Below, one piece after another: positions 1 through 7,761 of a stretch of 7,761 nucleotides of DNA. A model generated the notes under the pieces. The model saw nothing but the letters and a program-made list of their open reading frames with translations. It searched no databases and was not told where the DNA came from. Made by a program: the position numbers and the translations under genes. The stretch lies in NCBI GenBank assembly GCA_001557035.1, contig LSKJ01000356.1, positions 1 through 7,761 on the forward strand, read 5' to 3'. This DNA is from Rhodospirillaceae bacterium CCH5-H10. GTDB lineage: Bacteria; Pseudomonadota; Alphaproteobacteria; Reyranellales; Reyranellaceae. Positions within the stretch are counted from its first letter, which is position 1, and the number at the start of each line of letters is the position of its first letter.

Positions 1-593
1 GCCTGTCGCAGGGTGCTTTCGCGACGGCGCATTTCGGGCGCTGCTACGCGGACCGCGCCTTGTCGCTCACGTTGGCAGGCGTCGGCTCCGGTGCGGCCCG
101 CGAGAGCCATGAGCAGTTCAAGAAGGACGCCGTGACGACGGCCGGCCTCATCCGCAAGGACGGCATGGCGAAGTATGCGGAGAGCCTCACGACCAACCCG
201 ACGCGCTCGCGCTTCAAGCTGAAGGACCCACGCGGCTTCGCCGAGTTCACGAAGCACCTCGCCGAGCATCCCGATCTCGGCGCCGCCAACACGATGGAGA
301 ACTACCAGGGCAAGCGCCCGTCGCTCTACGATTTCGAGGAGGAATGGAAGGCGCTCGACGTCCCGACGCTGATCATCTGCGGCGACGAGGACGATCCCTG
401 CCTGCAGCCGAGCCTCTACCTGAAGCGTGTACTGCCCAATGCAGGCCTCGCGATGTTCGCCAAGACCGGCCACGCGGTGAACATCGAGGAGCCGGATGCG
501 TTCAACCGCGAGCTCTGGAACTTCATCGTCATGAGCGAAGCCGGCAAATGGACCGGCCGGCTTCCGGTCGCCGAGGGCGCCGGGCTTATCTGA
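1..593 (+). CDS. alpha/beta hydrolase fold protein, C-terminal part (start outside the window)
   Basis: The reading frame is open from the left edge (codons starting at position 3) to the TGA at 591-593, so about 196 residues are visible and the N-terminus is missing. The first visible residues are LSQGAFATAHFG. With a Gly just outside the edge this would be the GxSxG nucleophile elbow, making the Ser at 6-8 the likely nucleophile. A later strand reads VPTLIICGDEDDP (about 357-398) and supplies the likely acidic residue. The segment KTGHAVNIEEP places the likely catalytic His at 471-473. The order Ser, Asp, His and the 'VPTLIICGDED...GHAVNIEEP' pattern are typical of the alpha/beta hydrolase fold (esterases, haloperoxidase-like or C-C hydrolases). 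The substrate cannot be told. A TTG at 60 is not the start, because the frame and the nucleophile motif continue upstream of it. The gene converges on thiD and overlaps its end by 8 bp. Confidence 0.87.
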   Translation, partial: LSQGAFATAHFGRCYADRALSLTLAGVGSGAARESHEQFKKDAVTTAGLIRKDGMAKYAESLTTNPTRSRFKLKDPRGFAEFTKHLAEHPDLGAANTMENYQGKRPSLYDFEEEWKALDVPTLIICGDEDDPCLQPSLYLKRVLPNAGLAMFAKTGHAVNIEEPDAFNRELWNFIVMSEAGKWTGRLPVAEGAGLI

Positions 594-1377
594 CCGTCAC
601 CGCATGATTCAGCGGACCGTGCCCGCGTCCAAAGCCGGGCGCGGTCTCGATGGCCCTGCGGACATAGTCGCGCGCGCGCGCCACGGCATCGCGGAGCGTC
701 ATCTTCTGGGCGAGCCCGGCCGCAATCGCCGATGCAAGCGTACAGCCGGTCCCGTGCGTGCTGCGGCTCGGGATGCGGGCGTCCTCGAAACGGTCGAACC
801 GCCCCTCGTGGAACAGCAGGTCGACGACGCGATCGCCTTCGAGATGGCCGCCCTTCATCAGCACCGCGCCGGCGCCCAGCATCGCCAGCCGTTCCGCCGC
901 GCGCTTCATGTCGGCTTCGGTGCGCACGGGAAACCCGACGAGCACTTCCGCCTCGGGCAGGTTCGGCGTGATCAGCGCCGCCATCGGCAGCAGCGTGTCG
1001 CGCAGGGCGGCTTCCGCCTCCGTGAGCAGCAGCCGGTGACCGCCCTTGGCGACCATCACCGGATCGACCACCAGCGGCGTGCCCGCCGCGTGTCTTGCGA
1101 TCCCGGCCGCCACGACCCCGATCACCTCGGCGCTGTGCAGCATGCCGGTCTTCAGTGCATCGGCGCCGATGTCGGTAAGCACGACCTCGATCTGCTGCGC
1201 GATGAAAGCCGGCTCGACACCGACGACGCCATGCACGCCCTCGGTGTTCTGCGCCGTCAGTGCGGTGATCGCGGTCGCCGCAAAGCCGTTCATGGCGGTG
1301 ACCGCCTTGATGTCGGCCTGGATCCCGGCCCCGCCGCCGGAATCCGATCCGGCGACGATCAACACGCGGCCTTTCAT
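586..1377 (-). CDS. thiD: hydroxymethylpyrimidine/phosphomethylpyrimidine kinase ThiD
   Basis: This 263-residue protein, the usual length for ThiD, is a ribokinase-fold kinase. It phosphorylates HMP and then HMP-P to HMP-PP, the pyrimidine precursor of thiamine, in the cytoplasm. Visible motifs are the N-terminal [20 protein letters not shown] (5-24), the TAQNT segment (41-45) that includes the substrate-binding Gln43, VVDPVMV (103-109), ITPNLPEAE (136-144), and the anion-hole motif STHGTGCT (206-213) with Cys212 at the position of the catalytic Cys. The ATG at 1375-1377 overlaps the glmM TGA as ATGA, which suggests translational coupling, and it is the last gene of the cluster. The TAA (586-588) lies inside the end of the convergent hydrolase gene. 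No thi-box riboswitch is visible in front of it, and no other thiamine gene is present in the window. It may therefore be expressed with glmM or serve pyrimidine salvage. The family assignment is firm, but whether it acts mainly in synthesis or salvage is unknown. Confidence 0.96.
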   Translation of the reverse strand: MKGRVLIVAGSDSGGGAGIQADIKAVTAMNGFAATAITALTAQNTEGVHGVVGVEPAFIAQQIEVVLTDIGADALKTGMLHSAEVIGVVAAGIARHAAGTPLVVDPVMVAKGGHRLLLTEAEAALRDTLLPMAALITPNLPEAEVLVGFPVRTEADMKRAAERLAMLGAGAVLMKGGHLEGDRVVDLLFHEGRFDRFEDARIPSRSTHGTGCTLASAIAAGLAQKMTLRDAVARARDYVRRAIETAPGFGRGHGPLNHAVTVR

Positions 1378-2723
1378 GCCGCCTGCCGGGGAATTGCTTC
1401 GATGATCTGATCGACGACCGTGCGCACCAGGTCGGAATCGTCGCCTTCCGCCATGACCCGTATCAAAGGCTCCGTGCCCGACTTGCGTACCAGGATGCGG
1501 CCACTCTTGCCGAGCTTCTCTTCCGCCGAGGCGATCGCCTTGACGACGGCCACCGCATCGAGCGCGGCCGCCGCGTCGATCACGCGCACGTTCTTCAGAA
1601 GCTGCGGCACCGGCTCGAACGCGCGGAAGAGTTCGCTCGCCGGCTTGCCGGCCTGGATCAGCGCCGCCAGCGCCTGCAGAGCCGCCATCAACCCGTCACC
1701 CGTCGTGGCGTGGTCGGTCATGATGATGTGGCCGGACTGTTCGCCACCCAGATTGTAGCCGTCGGCCCGCATGCGCTCGAGCACGTAGCGGTCGCCGACC
1801 TGGGTGCGCACGAGCTTGAGCTTGCGCGTGTCGAGATAGCGCTCGAGGCCGAGATTGGACATCACCGTCGCCACGACGCCGCCGCCCGACAGCCGGCCGG
1901 CCTGAGTCCACTGGTCGGCGATGGTGGCCATGAGCTGGTCGCCGTCGATCACCTGGCCATTCTCGGCGACCATGATGACGCGGTCCGCGTCGCCGTCGAG
2001 GCCGATGCCGATATGGGCATGGTGCGCGACGACCTGTTCCTGCAGCACGCCGGGATGCGTCGAGCCGCAGTTGCCATTGATGTTGAAGCCGTCGGGCGAC
2101 ACGCCGACGCGGATCACGTCCGCGCCGAGTTCGGAAAGGACGGTCGGCGCGACCTTGTAGGCAGCGCCGTTGGCGCAATCGACGACGACCTTCAGATCGC
2201 TGAGATCGAGGCCGCGCGGAGCCGAAGCCTTGACGGCCTCGATGTACCGACCCTGCACGTCGTCCAGCCGCTTGGCGCGCCCGATCGCGGCCGCGTCCGC
2301 GAGCGTCATGTCCGACGGGGACATCACGAGCGCCTGGATCCGGCTCTCCACCGCATCCGACAGCTTGAAGCCGTCCGGGCCGAACAGCTTGATGCCGTTG
2401 TCCTCGTAGGGATTGTGCGATGCCGAGATCATCACGCCGACATCGGCGCGCATCGATCGCGTCAGGAAGCCCACGGCGGGCGTCGGGATCGGTCCCAGGA
2501 GGAACACGTCGACGCCGACCGACAGGAAGCCGGCCGTCAGCGCCTGCTCCAGCATGTAGCCCGACAGGCGCGTATCCTTGCCGATGACGGCGCGATTGCG
2601 ATGGGCGCCCCGACGGAACACCTGTCCCGCGGCCATGCCGATGCGCATCGCCATCTCGGCGGTCATCGGAGAGGTATTTGCGCGGCCGCGAACGCCGTCC
2701 GTGCCGAAAAGTGAACGAACCAT
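1374..2723 (-). CDS. glmM: phosphoglucosamine mutase GlmM
   Basis: This complete protein of 449 residues matches the usual GlmM length. It interconverts glucosamine-6-phosphate and glucosamine-1-phosphate, the step before GlmU in making UDP-GlcNAc for peptidoglycan and LPS. It starts with the canonical N-terminus [13 protein letters not shown]. The phosphoserine loop is ISASHNP (99-105), where Ser102 is the residue that carries phosphate. The metal-binding loop is DGDADR (243-248). The sugar-binding loop is GGEQSGH (326-332), and the C-terminal phosphate-binding loop is RKSGTEP (413-419). All key residues are intact. The ATG at 2721-2723 follows the folP stop after 10 bp, with no clear Shine-Dalgarno sequence, so translation may depend on folP. 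Its TGA overlaps the thiD ATG. The folP-glmM pairing downstream of ftsH is the same order as in enterobacteria. Confidence 0.98.
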   Translation of the reverse strand: MVRSLFGTDGVRGRANTSPMTAEMAMRIGMAAGQVFRRGAHRNRAVIGKDTRLSGYMLEQALTAGFLSVGVDVFLLGPIPTPAVGFLTRSMRADVGVMISASHNPYEDNGIKLFGPDGFKLSDAVESRIQALVMSPSDMTLADAAAIGRAKRLDDVQGRYIEAVKASAPRGLDLSDLKVVVDCANGAAYKVAPTVLSELGADVIRVGVSPDGFNINGNCGSTHPGVLQEQVVAHHAHIGIGLDGDADRVIMVAENGQVIDGDQLMATIADQWTQAGRLSGGGVVATVMSNLGLERYLDTRKLKLVRTQVGDRYVLERMRADGYNLGGEQSGHIIMTDHATTGDGLMAALQALAALIQAGKPASELFRAFEPVPQLLKNVRVIDAAAALDAVAVVKAIASAEEKLGKSGRILVRKSGTEPLIRVMAEGDDSDLVRTVVDQIIEAIPRQAA

Positions 2724-2733
2724 GACGGCGGTT

Positions 2734-3548
2734 CTACCGCATCGCCTCGAAGACGGCGAGCGCCTGCCGGGTGGCCGGGACGTTGTGGACGCGCACGATG
2801 GAGGCTCCGTGGCGGACGGCCTCGACGGCCAGAAAGACCGAGGCCGGGTCGCGATCCGCCGCCCTCTCGACGCCCGTGAGGCGGCCGATGAAGCTCTTGC
2901 GCGAGGAGCCGATCAACACCGGGTATCCGGCATCCGCCAGCCGACCCGCGCCCGCGATCAGGGCCAGCTCCTCCTCTACTTTCTTGCCAAAGCCGAGGCC
3001 GGGATCGAGGGCGATGCTCCGGCGATCGACGCCGGCCGCTTCGCAGACTGCAGCACGGTCGACCAGGAAACGCCGGACATCCTCGACCACGTCGTCATAG
3101 GCCGGACCGGCATAGCGCTCCTCCGGCCTGCCACGCCGGTGCATCACCACCACGGCCGCGCCGGTCCTGGAAACCAGCGGCAACATCGCCTCATCGTCCC
3201 GCAAGGCCGACACGTCGTTGACGATCCGCGCCCCGGCGGCGAGCCCCGCCTCGGCGACGGACGCGCGGCGCGTGTCGAGCGACACGACGGCCCCCTGCCG
3301 GACGAGGCCCTCGACTACGGGCAGGATACGGCGGCGTTCTTCGTCGGGAGAGACGGCGGCCGAACCCGGCCGCGTCGACTCGCCTCCGACATCAAGGATA
3401 TCGGCGCCCTCCGCGACGAAGCGCAGGCCATCGTCGATGGCCCGCGCCGGGTCGAGGCGTTCACCGCCGTCGGAAAAGGAGTCGGGCGTCACGTTCACGA
3501 TCGCCATCACGAGAGGGCGATCGAGGGCGAGGCCGGCGAAGCGTCGCG

Positions 3549-3552
<4 letters not shown>
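2734..3552 (-). CDS. folP: dihydropteroate synthase FolP
   Basis: This 272-residue TIM-barrel enzyme joins 4-aminobenzoate to hydroxymethyldihydropterin diphosphate to give 7,8-dihydropteroate in folate synthesis, and it is the sulfonamide target. Motifs in order are [15 protein letters not shown] (16-30), [13 protein letters not shown] (51-63), SLDT (91-94), VNDVSA (111-116), MH (137-138), LDPGLGFGK (182-190), GSSRKSF (215-221, pterin-binding Lys219) and VRVHNV (253-258). Phe26 and Pro62, which correspond to E. coli Phe28 and Pro64 where sulfonamide-resistance changes occur, are the sensitive-type residues. The start is TTG (3550-3552), overlapping the ftsH TGA as TTGA. I prefer it because it leaves 15 residues before the first motif, as in other family members. 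The first ATG (residue 16) would cut into the first strand, and no ATG or GTG is seen just upstream. The loop after MH is unusually arginine-rich ([12 protein letters not shown]). Glycine is more common at Ala17. Confidence 0.96.
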
Positions 3553-5486
<1,934 letters not shown>

Positions 5487-5514
5487 TTAGGGGTTCCGTT
5501 GGCTAGAGCTACGT

Positions 5515-6588
5515 TCAAAGATGGGTTGCGGCCGCCGGGTCGCAAGCGAAAAATGCAGCCGGAATCAAAGGCTGCCTGCCTTTCCTGCCACTTTCGGGGC
5601 GGACAATCCACACAAGCCGCCGCGAGTCGACAGCCTGACGCAGCAGGAATTGGCACCCCGACAGGGTGAAATCCCGCCGCCGACCGGATTTCCCGCGCTC
5701 CAGCGGTCCCGACAACCGCGCCACCGCACGGTCGAGCCGCTCCCGCCGCGGCGGATGACGGCCCCCGCCGATCGCCTGCACGACGCGGCTCAACAGCCGA
5801 CCGCGAAGGTCCAGGGGCAGGTTTTCCAGCGCTTCGGCATCCAGGGCGACGCCCCCCTCCTCGCCGGCTTCGAGAAGCGTCACACCCGCCTCGGCCGCGG
5901 CGTGTTCATGGCCGACACGCGCAAGGTCTGCATCTGACAGGCCGGCATCGCTCACACCGGCAAGACGCAGCCGCGCCCGCTCGAAGCGCGGATCGACGTT
6001 TGACGGGTCGTCGATCCAGGGAATGCCCCGGGCTGAAAGCGTCGCCGTAAGAGCCGAGCGCCGCACCGCCAGCAGGGGGCGCAGCAACCGAACTTCCGGC
6101 CATTCGACCTGTGCCGCCATGCCGGCAAGCCCGTCCGGGCCACTCGACCGGGCAGCACGCATGGCGATCGTTTCGTCCTGGTCATCGGCGTGATGGCCCA
6201 CCAGCAGGTGAAGGATGCCGCGCTCCCGGCAGGCCTGCCGCAACAGTCGATAGCGGGCGTCCCGGGCAGCTTCCTGCAGGCCCGTCCGCGGCTTGTCCCC
6301 CGTCCAGCGCAGCACGGCGCTTTCCATGCCCAGCCGCCCGAGCAGGCAGGACGTCGACAGGGCTTCTTCAGCCGATTCGGGCCGCAGCCCGTGGTCCACG
6401 ATCAAGGCGATGGCGCGCCCTTCCCGGGCGCCGGCCCACTCGCTCGTCAGCAGGGCCAGGGAAAGCGAATCGCGGCCACCGGAAACGGCCACGGCAACGA
6501 CGGGATGTCTCTCGAAGGGCGCAAAGGGCGCCATCAGACGTTCGAAATCCGCTCCGCCCAGAGCGGACGGGAGGGCGGCGACGCTCAC
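5515..6588 (-). CDS. tilS: tRNA(Ile)-lysidine synthetase TilS
   Basis: This 357-residue cytoplasmic N-type ATP pyrophosphatase joins lysine to C34 of tRNA-Ile(CAU). That converts the tRNA to read AUA and to be charged with Ile. The PP-loop is VAVSGGRDS (33-41), followed by IVDHGLRPES (63-72), LQEAARDARY (104-113), GHHADDQDET (131-140), LLRPLL (168-173) and WIDDPSNVDPRFERARLR (191-208), the family signature before the helical domain. The protein is shorter than the 432-residue E. coli enzyme. The C-terminal half is weakly conserved and I cannot assign a full TilS_C domain, which agrees with the shorter alphaproteobacterial forms. The start is GTG (6586-6588), overlapping the cpoB TGA as GTGA, and it gives a sensible 30-residue lead before the PP-loop strand. 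The next Met (residue 19) is a possible but less likely start. The neighbour downstream is ftsH. Confidence 0.94.
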   Translation of the reverse strand: MSVAALPSALGGADFERLMAPFAPFERHPVVAVAVSGGRDSLSLALLTSEWAGAREGRAIALIVDHGLRPESAEEALSTSCLLGRLGMESAVLRWTGDKPRTGLQEAARDARYRLLRQACRERGILHLLVGHHADDQDETIAMRAARSSGPDGLAGMAAQVEWPEVRLLRPLLAVRRSALTATLSARGIPWIDDPSNVDPRFERARLRLAGVSDAGLSDADLARVGHEHAAAEAGVTLLEAGEEGGVALDAEALENLPLDLRGRLLSRVVQAIGGGRHPPRRERLDRAVARLSGPLERGKSGRRRDFTLSGCQFLLRQAVDSRRLVWIVRPESGRKGRQPLIPAAFFACDPAAATHL

Positions 6589-7310
6589 CCGCAGCTGTTC
6601 TTCTGCCGCTCCTGGTCGATGCGGCGCTTCTGAAGGTCCGTCGCGCGCGGATAGTCCTGGTTGAAGCGGGCGAAAACGGCACAGGCGTCGGACTTGCGAC
6701 CGAGGTTGGACATCGTGATCCCCAGCTTCAGGAGATTGTCCGGTCCCTTCGGGCTCGTCTTGTAGACCTTGTACCCTTCGGCGAAGGCCGTCAGCGCGTT
6801 GTTGTAGTCGCGCCGGGCGTAATAGGTCTCACCCAGCCAGTATTGCGCGTTGCCCGCGAGCTTGTTCTGCGGATTGCGCTGCACGAAGGTCCTGAAGCCG
6901 CGTTCGGCGGCGGCGTAGTCGCCCTCCTGCAACTTCTTGAAGGCCTCGTCGTAGAGCTGATCGCCGGCCGCGGCACCGCCCGGCGCTGCGCCCGGCGTCG
7001 GCGCGGGCCCCGAGGGTGCTGCTGCCAGACCGCCCGGACGCGGTGCGGCGCCGCCCGGCTTGCCGCCACCGCCCTTCTCGAGCTGGTCGATGCGGTACTC
7101 GTAGTCGGCCTGCATCTTCTCCATCTGCTGCATCAGCGTCGCATTGCGATGCTGAAGCTGCTCGATCTGGCCGGTCATCATCGTCAGCGTCTGCTGAAGC
7201 TGATTGAGGCGGTCCTCGATGTAGACGCTGTCGCCACCGCGCTGTGCCGCTGCGGCGGTCGGCAGGGCGAAAGCGACGAGAAGAGCAAACCGGGGCGAAA
7301 AGAACTTCAT
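6585..7310 (-). CDS. cpoB: Tol-Pal associated periplasmic protein CpoB (YbgF family)
   Basis: With the ATG at 7308-7310 this is a 241-residue exported protein. In E. coli, CpoB coordinates outer-membrane constriction by Tol-Pal with PBP1B-driven peptidoglycan synthesis. Residues 1-22 form a signal peptide (MKFF then a hydrophobic stretch ending PTAAAA, with likely cleavage before QRGGD). Residues about 29-79 are Leu- and Gln-rich and look like the trimerising coiled coil. Residues 80-116 are a Gly/Pro/Ala linker. Residues about 117-225 hold TPR repeats (YDEAFKKLQEGDYAAAERGF, then AQYWLGETYYARRDYNNALT and a third repeat). The protein ends in NSCG. The frame is open upstream to 7424, and an ATG at 7341-7343 is possible. 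I chose 7310 because it puts the Lys and hydrophobic core directly at the N-terminus. The position after pal fits the family. A terminator separates it from pal, so it may have its own promoter. Confidence 0.94.
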   Translation of the reverse strand: MKFFSPRFALLVAFALPTAAAAQRGGDSVYIEDRLNQLQQTLTMMTGQIEQLQHRNATLMQQMEKMQADYEYRIDQLEKGGGGKPGGAAPRPGGLAAAPSGPAPTPGAAPGGAAAGDQLYDEAFKKLQEGDYAAAERGFRTFVQRNPQNKLAGNAQYWLGETYYARRDYNNALTAFAEGYKVYKTSPKGPDNLLKLGITMSNLGRKSDACAVFARFNQDYPRATDLQKRRIDQERQKNSCG

Positions 7311-7335
7311 GGCTGGCGCTTTGTTCACATAAAAC

Positions 7336-7359
7336 GCGGCCATTTTCAGGCATGGCCGC
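7336..7359 (-). repeat. 8-bp perfect inverted repeat in the cpoB leader
   Basis: The arms GCGGCCAT (7336-7343) and ATGGCCGC (7352-7359) are separated by 8 bp, 26 bp upstream of the chosen cpoB start. On the minus strand the hairpin is followed by GTTTTATG, so it could be a weak second terminator or attenuator, a protein-binding site, or an mRNA structure. One arm contains an in-frame ATG (7341-7343) that is an alternative cpoB start. The repeat is plain in the sequence; its function is inferred. Confidence 0.5.
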
Positions 7360-7364
7360 CTCGC

Positions 7365-7394
7365 CTCCAAATGAAAAGGCTCCAAACGAAAACG
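7365..7394 (-). repeat. 15-bp tandem direct repeat at the terminator U-tract
   Basis: On the plus strand, CTCCAAATGAAAAGG (7365-7379) is followed directly by CTCCAAACGAAAACG (7380-7394), with 13 of 15 bases identical. On the minus strand each copy supplies a TTTTC(G/A)TTTGGAG block, so the U-tract of the terminator is in effect doubled. The second unit runs 3 bp into the terminator stem. Confidence 0.7.
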
Positions 7395-7416
7395 CCGGTC
7401 GCGTGGCGACCGGCGT
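7384..7416 (-). terminator. intrinsic terminator after pal
   Basis: Read on the minus strand, a perfect 11-bp GC-rich stem ACGCCGGTCGC / GCGACCGGCGT (7416-7406 and 7402-7392) with a 3-nt loop is followed by TTTTCGTTT (7392-7384). It starts 30 bp after the pal stop. The T-rich tract occurs only on the minus-strand side, so it should end transcripts from pal rather than act in both directions. Termination strength is not known. Leaky termination could still feed cpoB. Confidence 0.82.
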
Positions 7417-7445
7417 CTCCTCAATCGCCTCGGTACGAGGCTGAT

Positions 7446-7761
7446 CTACTCCAGCGCGGTGATGGCGCGGCGGTTGCGCGCCCAGGCGGCTTCGTCCGAG
7501 CCGACCGGATCCGGACGCTCCTTGCCATAGCTGACGGTCTTGATTCGCGACGCGGGAATGCCCTGCGCGATCAGGTACTGGCGCGCGGCGTTGGCGCGGC
7601 GCTCGCCGAGCGCCAGATTGTACTCGCGCGTGCCGCGCTCGTCGCAATGGCCTTCGATGGTGATCTGATAGTTGCCGTACTTCTTCAGCCACTCGGCCTG
7701 GCGATTGAGCGTCTGGCGGCCATCTTCACGAACGGTCGAGGAGTCGGTGTCGAAGAAAACG
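7446..7761 (-). CDS. pal: peptidoglycan-associated lipoprotein Pal, C-terminal part (start outside the window)
   Basis: The last 104 codons and the TAG stop (7446-7448) are in the window; the start and the lipobox lie beyond the right edge. The visible protein begins VFFDTDSS and is an OmpA-like peptidoglycan-binding domain. It contains ITIEGHCDERGTREYNLALG (33-52 of the visible part) followed by ERRANAARQYL, then SRIKTVSYGKERP (71-83) and ARNRRAI (94-100). The GHCDERG Asp and the nearby Arg residues are those that hold diaminopimelate of peptidoglycan in this family. Pal anchors the outer membrane to the cell wall and works with TolB. The sequence agrees with Pal closely, including the characteristic EGHCDERGTREYN block, so a generic OmpA-family protein is unlikely. 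It is followed by an intrinsic terminator about 30 bp downstream of the stop. Confidence 0.97.
   Translation of the reverse strand, partial: VFFDTDSSTVREDGRQTLNRQAEWLKKYGNYQITIEGHCDERGTREYNLALGERRANAARQYLIAQGIPASRIKTVSYGKERPDPVGSDEAAWARNRRAITALE

Larger units (their letters stand above)
7311..7445. other. pal-cpoB intergenic spacer
   Basis: This is the only sizeable non-coding gap in the window (135 bp). It holds the terminator, the tandem repeat and the inverted repeat listed separately. A cpoB promoter should lie here if the terminator is effective, but I cannot point to a convincing -35/-10 pair, and no strong Shine-Dalgarno sequence precedes the ATG at 7310. Nothing in it looks like a small gene or an RNA gene. 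Confidence 0.7.

Noticed and set aside
60..62. TTG at 60 as the start of the hydrolase
   Set aside because: The frame is open to the window edge and encodes the LSQG nucleophile region before this codon, so the gene is truncated by the window.
604..1410. 268-codon open frame on the plus strand opposite thiD
   Set aside because: It is antisense to a full-length ThiD with intact motifs, and its composition is that of a shadow frame.
1710..2714. 334-codon open frame on the plus strand opposite glmM
   Set aside because: It is a shadow of glmM codon bias with no family motifs, and the minus-strand GlmM is complete.
7311..7424. 38-residue N-terminal extension of cpoB
   Set aside because: The extension is Arg-rich, runs into the terminator stem, and would bury the signal peptide. 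The start at 7310 gives a normal exported protein.
6829..7692. 287-codon minus-strand frame across cpoB, the spacer and pal
   Set aside because: It is out of frame with both CpoB and Pal, whose protein motifs are clear in other frames. It also runs through the terminator.

Overview
This is an ordinary, high-GC stretch of bacterial chromosome. It carries a conserved housekeeping cluster of the kind found in Alphaproteobacteria. The gene order pal, cpoB, tilS, ftsH, folP, glmM, thiD (all on the minus strand), the short TilS and the GC-rich codon use point to that class. The order is compatible with Rhodospirillales or Rhizobiales, but the genus cannot be named from the sequence.

Layout from left to right. 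Positions 1-593 (+) hold the C-terminal part of an alpha/beta hydrolase whose start lies outside the window. It meets the minus-strand cluster tail to tail, with an 8-bp overlap of coding ends. On the minus strand, read from right to left, are: the end of pal (7761-7446, truncated by the window edge); a 135-bp spacer with a strong intrinsic terminator, a 15-bp tandem repeat and a second hairpin; then cpoB (7310-6585), tilS (6588-5515), ftsH (5486-3549), folP (3552-2734), glmM (2723-1374) and thiD (1377-586). The six genes after the spacer are packed with gaps of 28 bp or less. Three junctions are 4-base start/stop overlaps, so they are probably one transcription unit with translational coupling.

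How the genes fit together. Pal and CpoB belong to the Tol-Pal envelope constriction system. GlmM makes glucosamine-1-phosphate for UDP-GlcNAc, and so for peptidoglycan and LPS. FtsH is the membrane AAA+ protease for membrane and regulatory protein quality control. TilS makes the lysidine needed to read AUA codons. FolP makes dihydropteroate for folate. ThiD makes the pyrimidine half of thiamine. The theme is essential growth functions rather than a single pathway.

I found no mobile element, CRISPR array, RNA gene, defence system or new biological system. The parts most worth a second look are the pal-cpoB spacer and the set of non-ATG start/stop overlaps. No stretch longer than about 135 bp lacks a gene.
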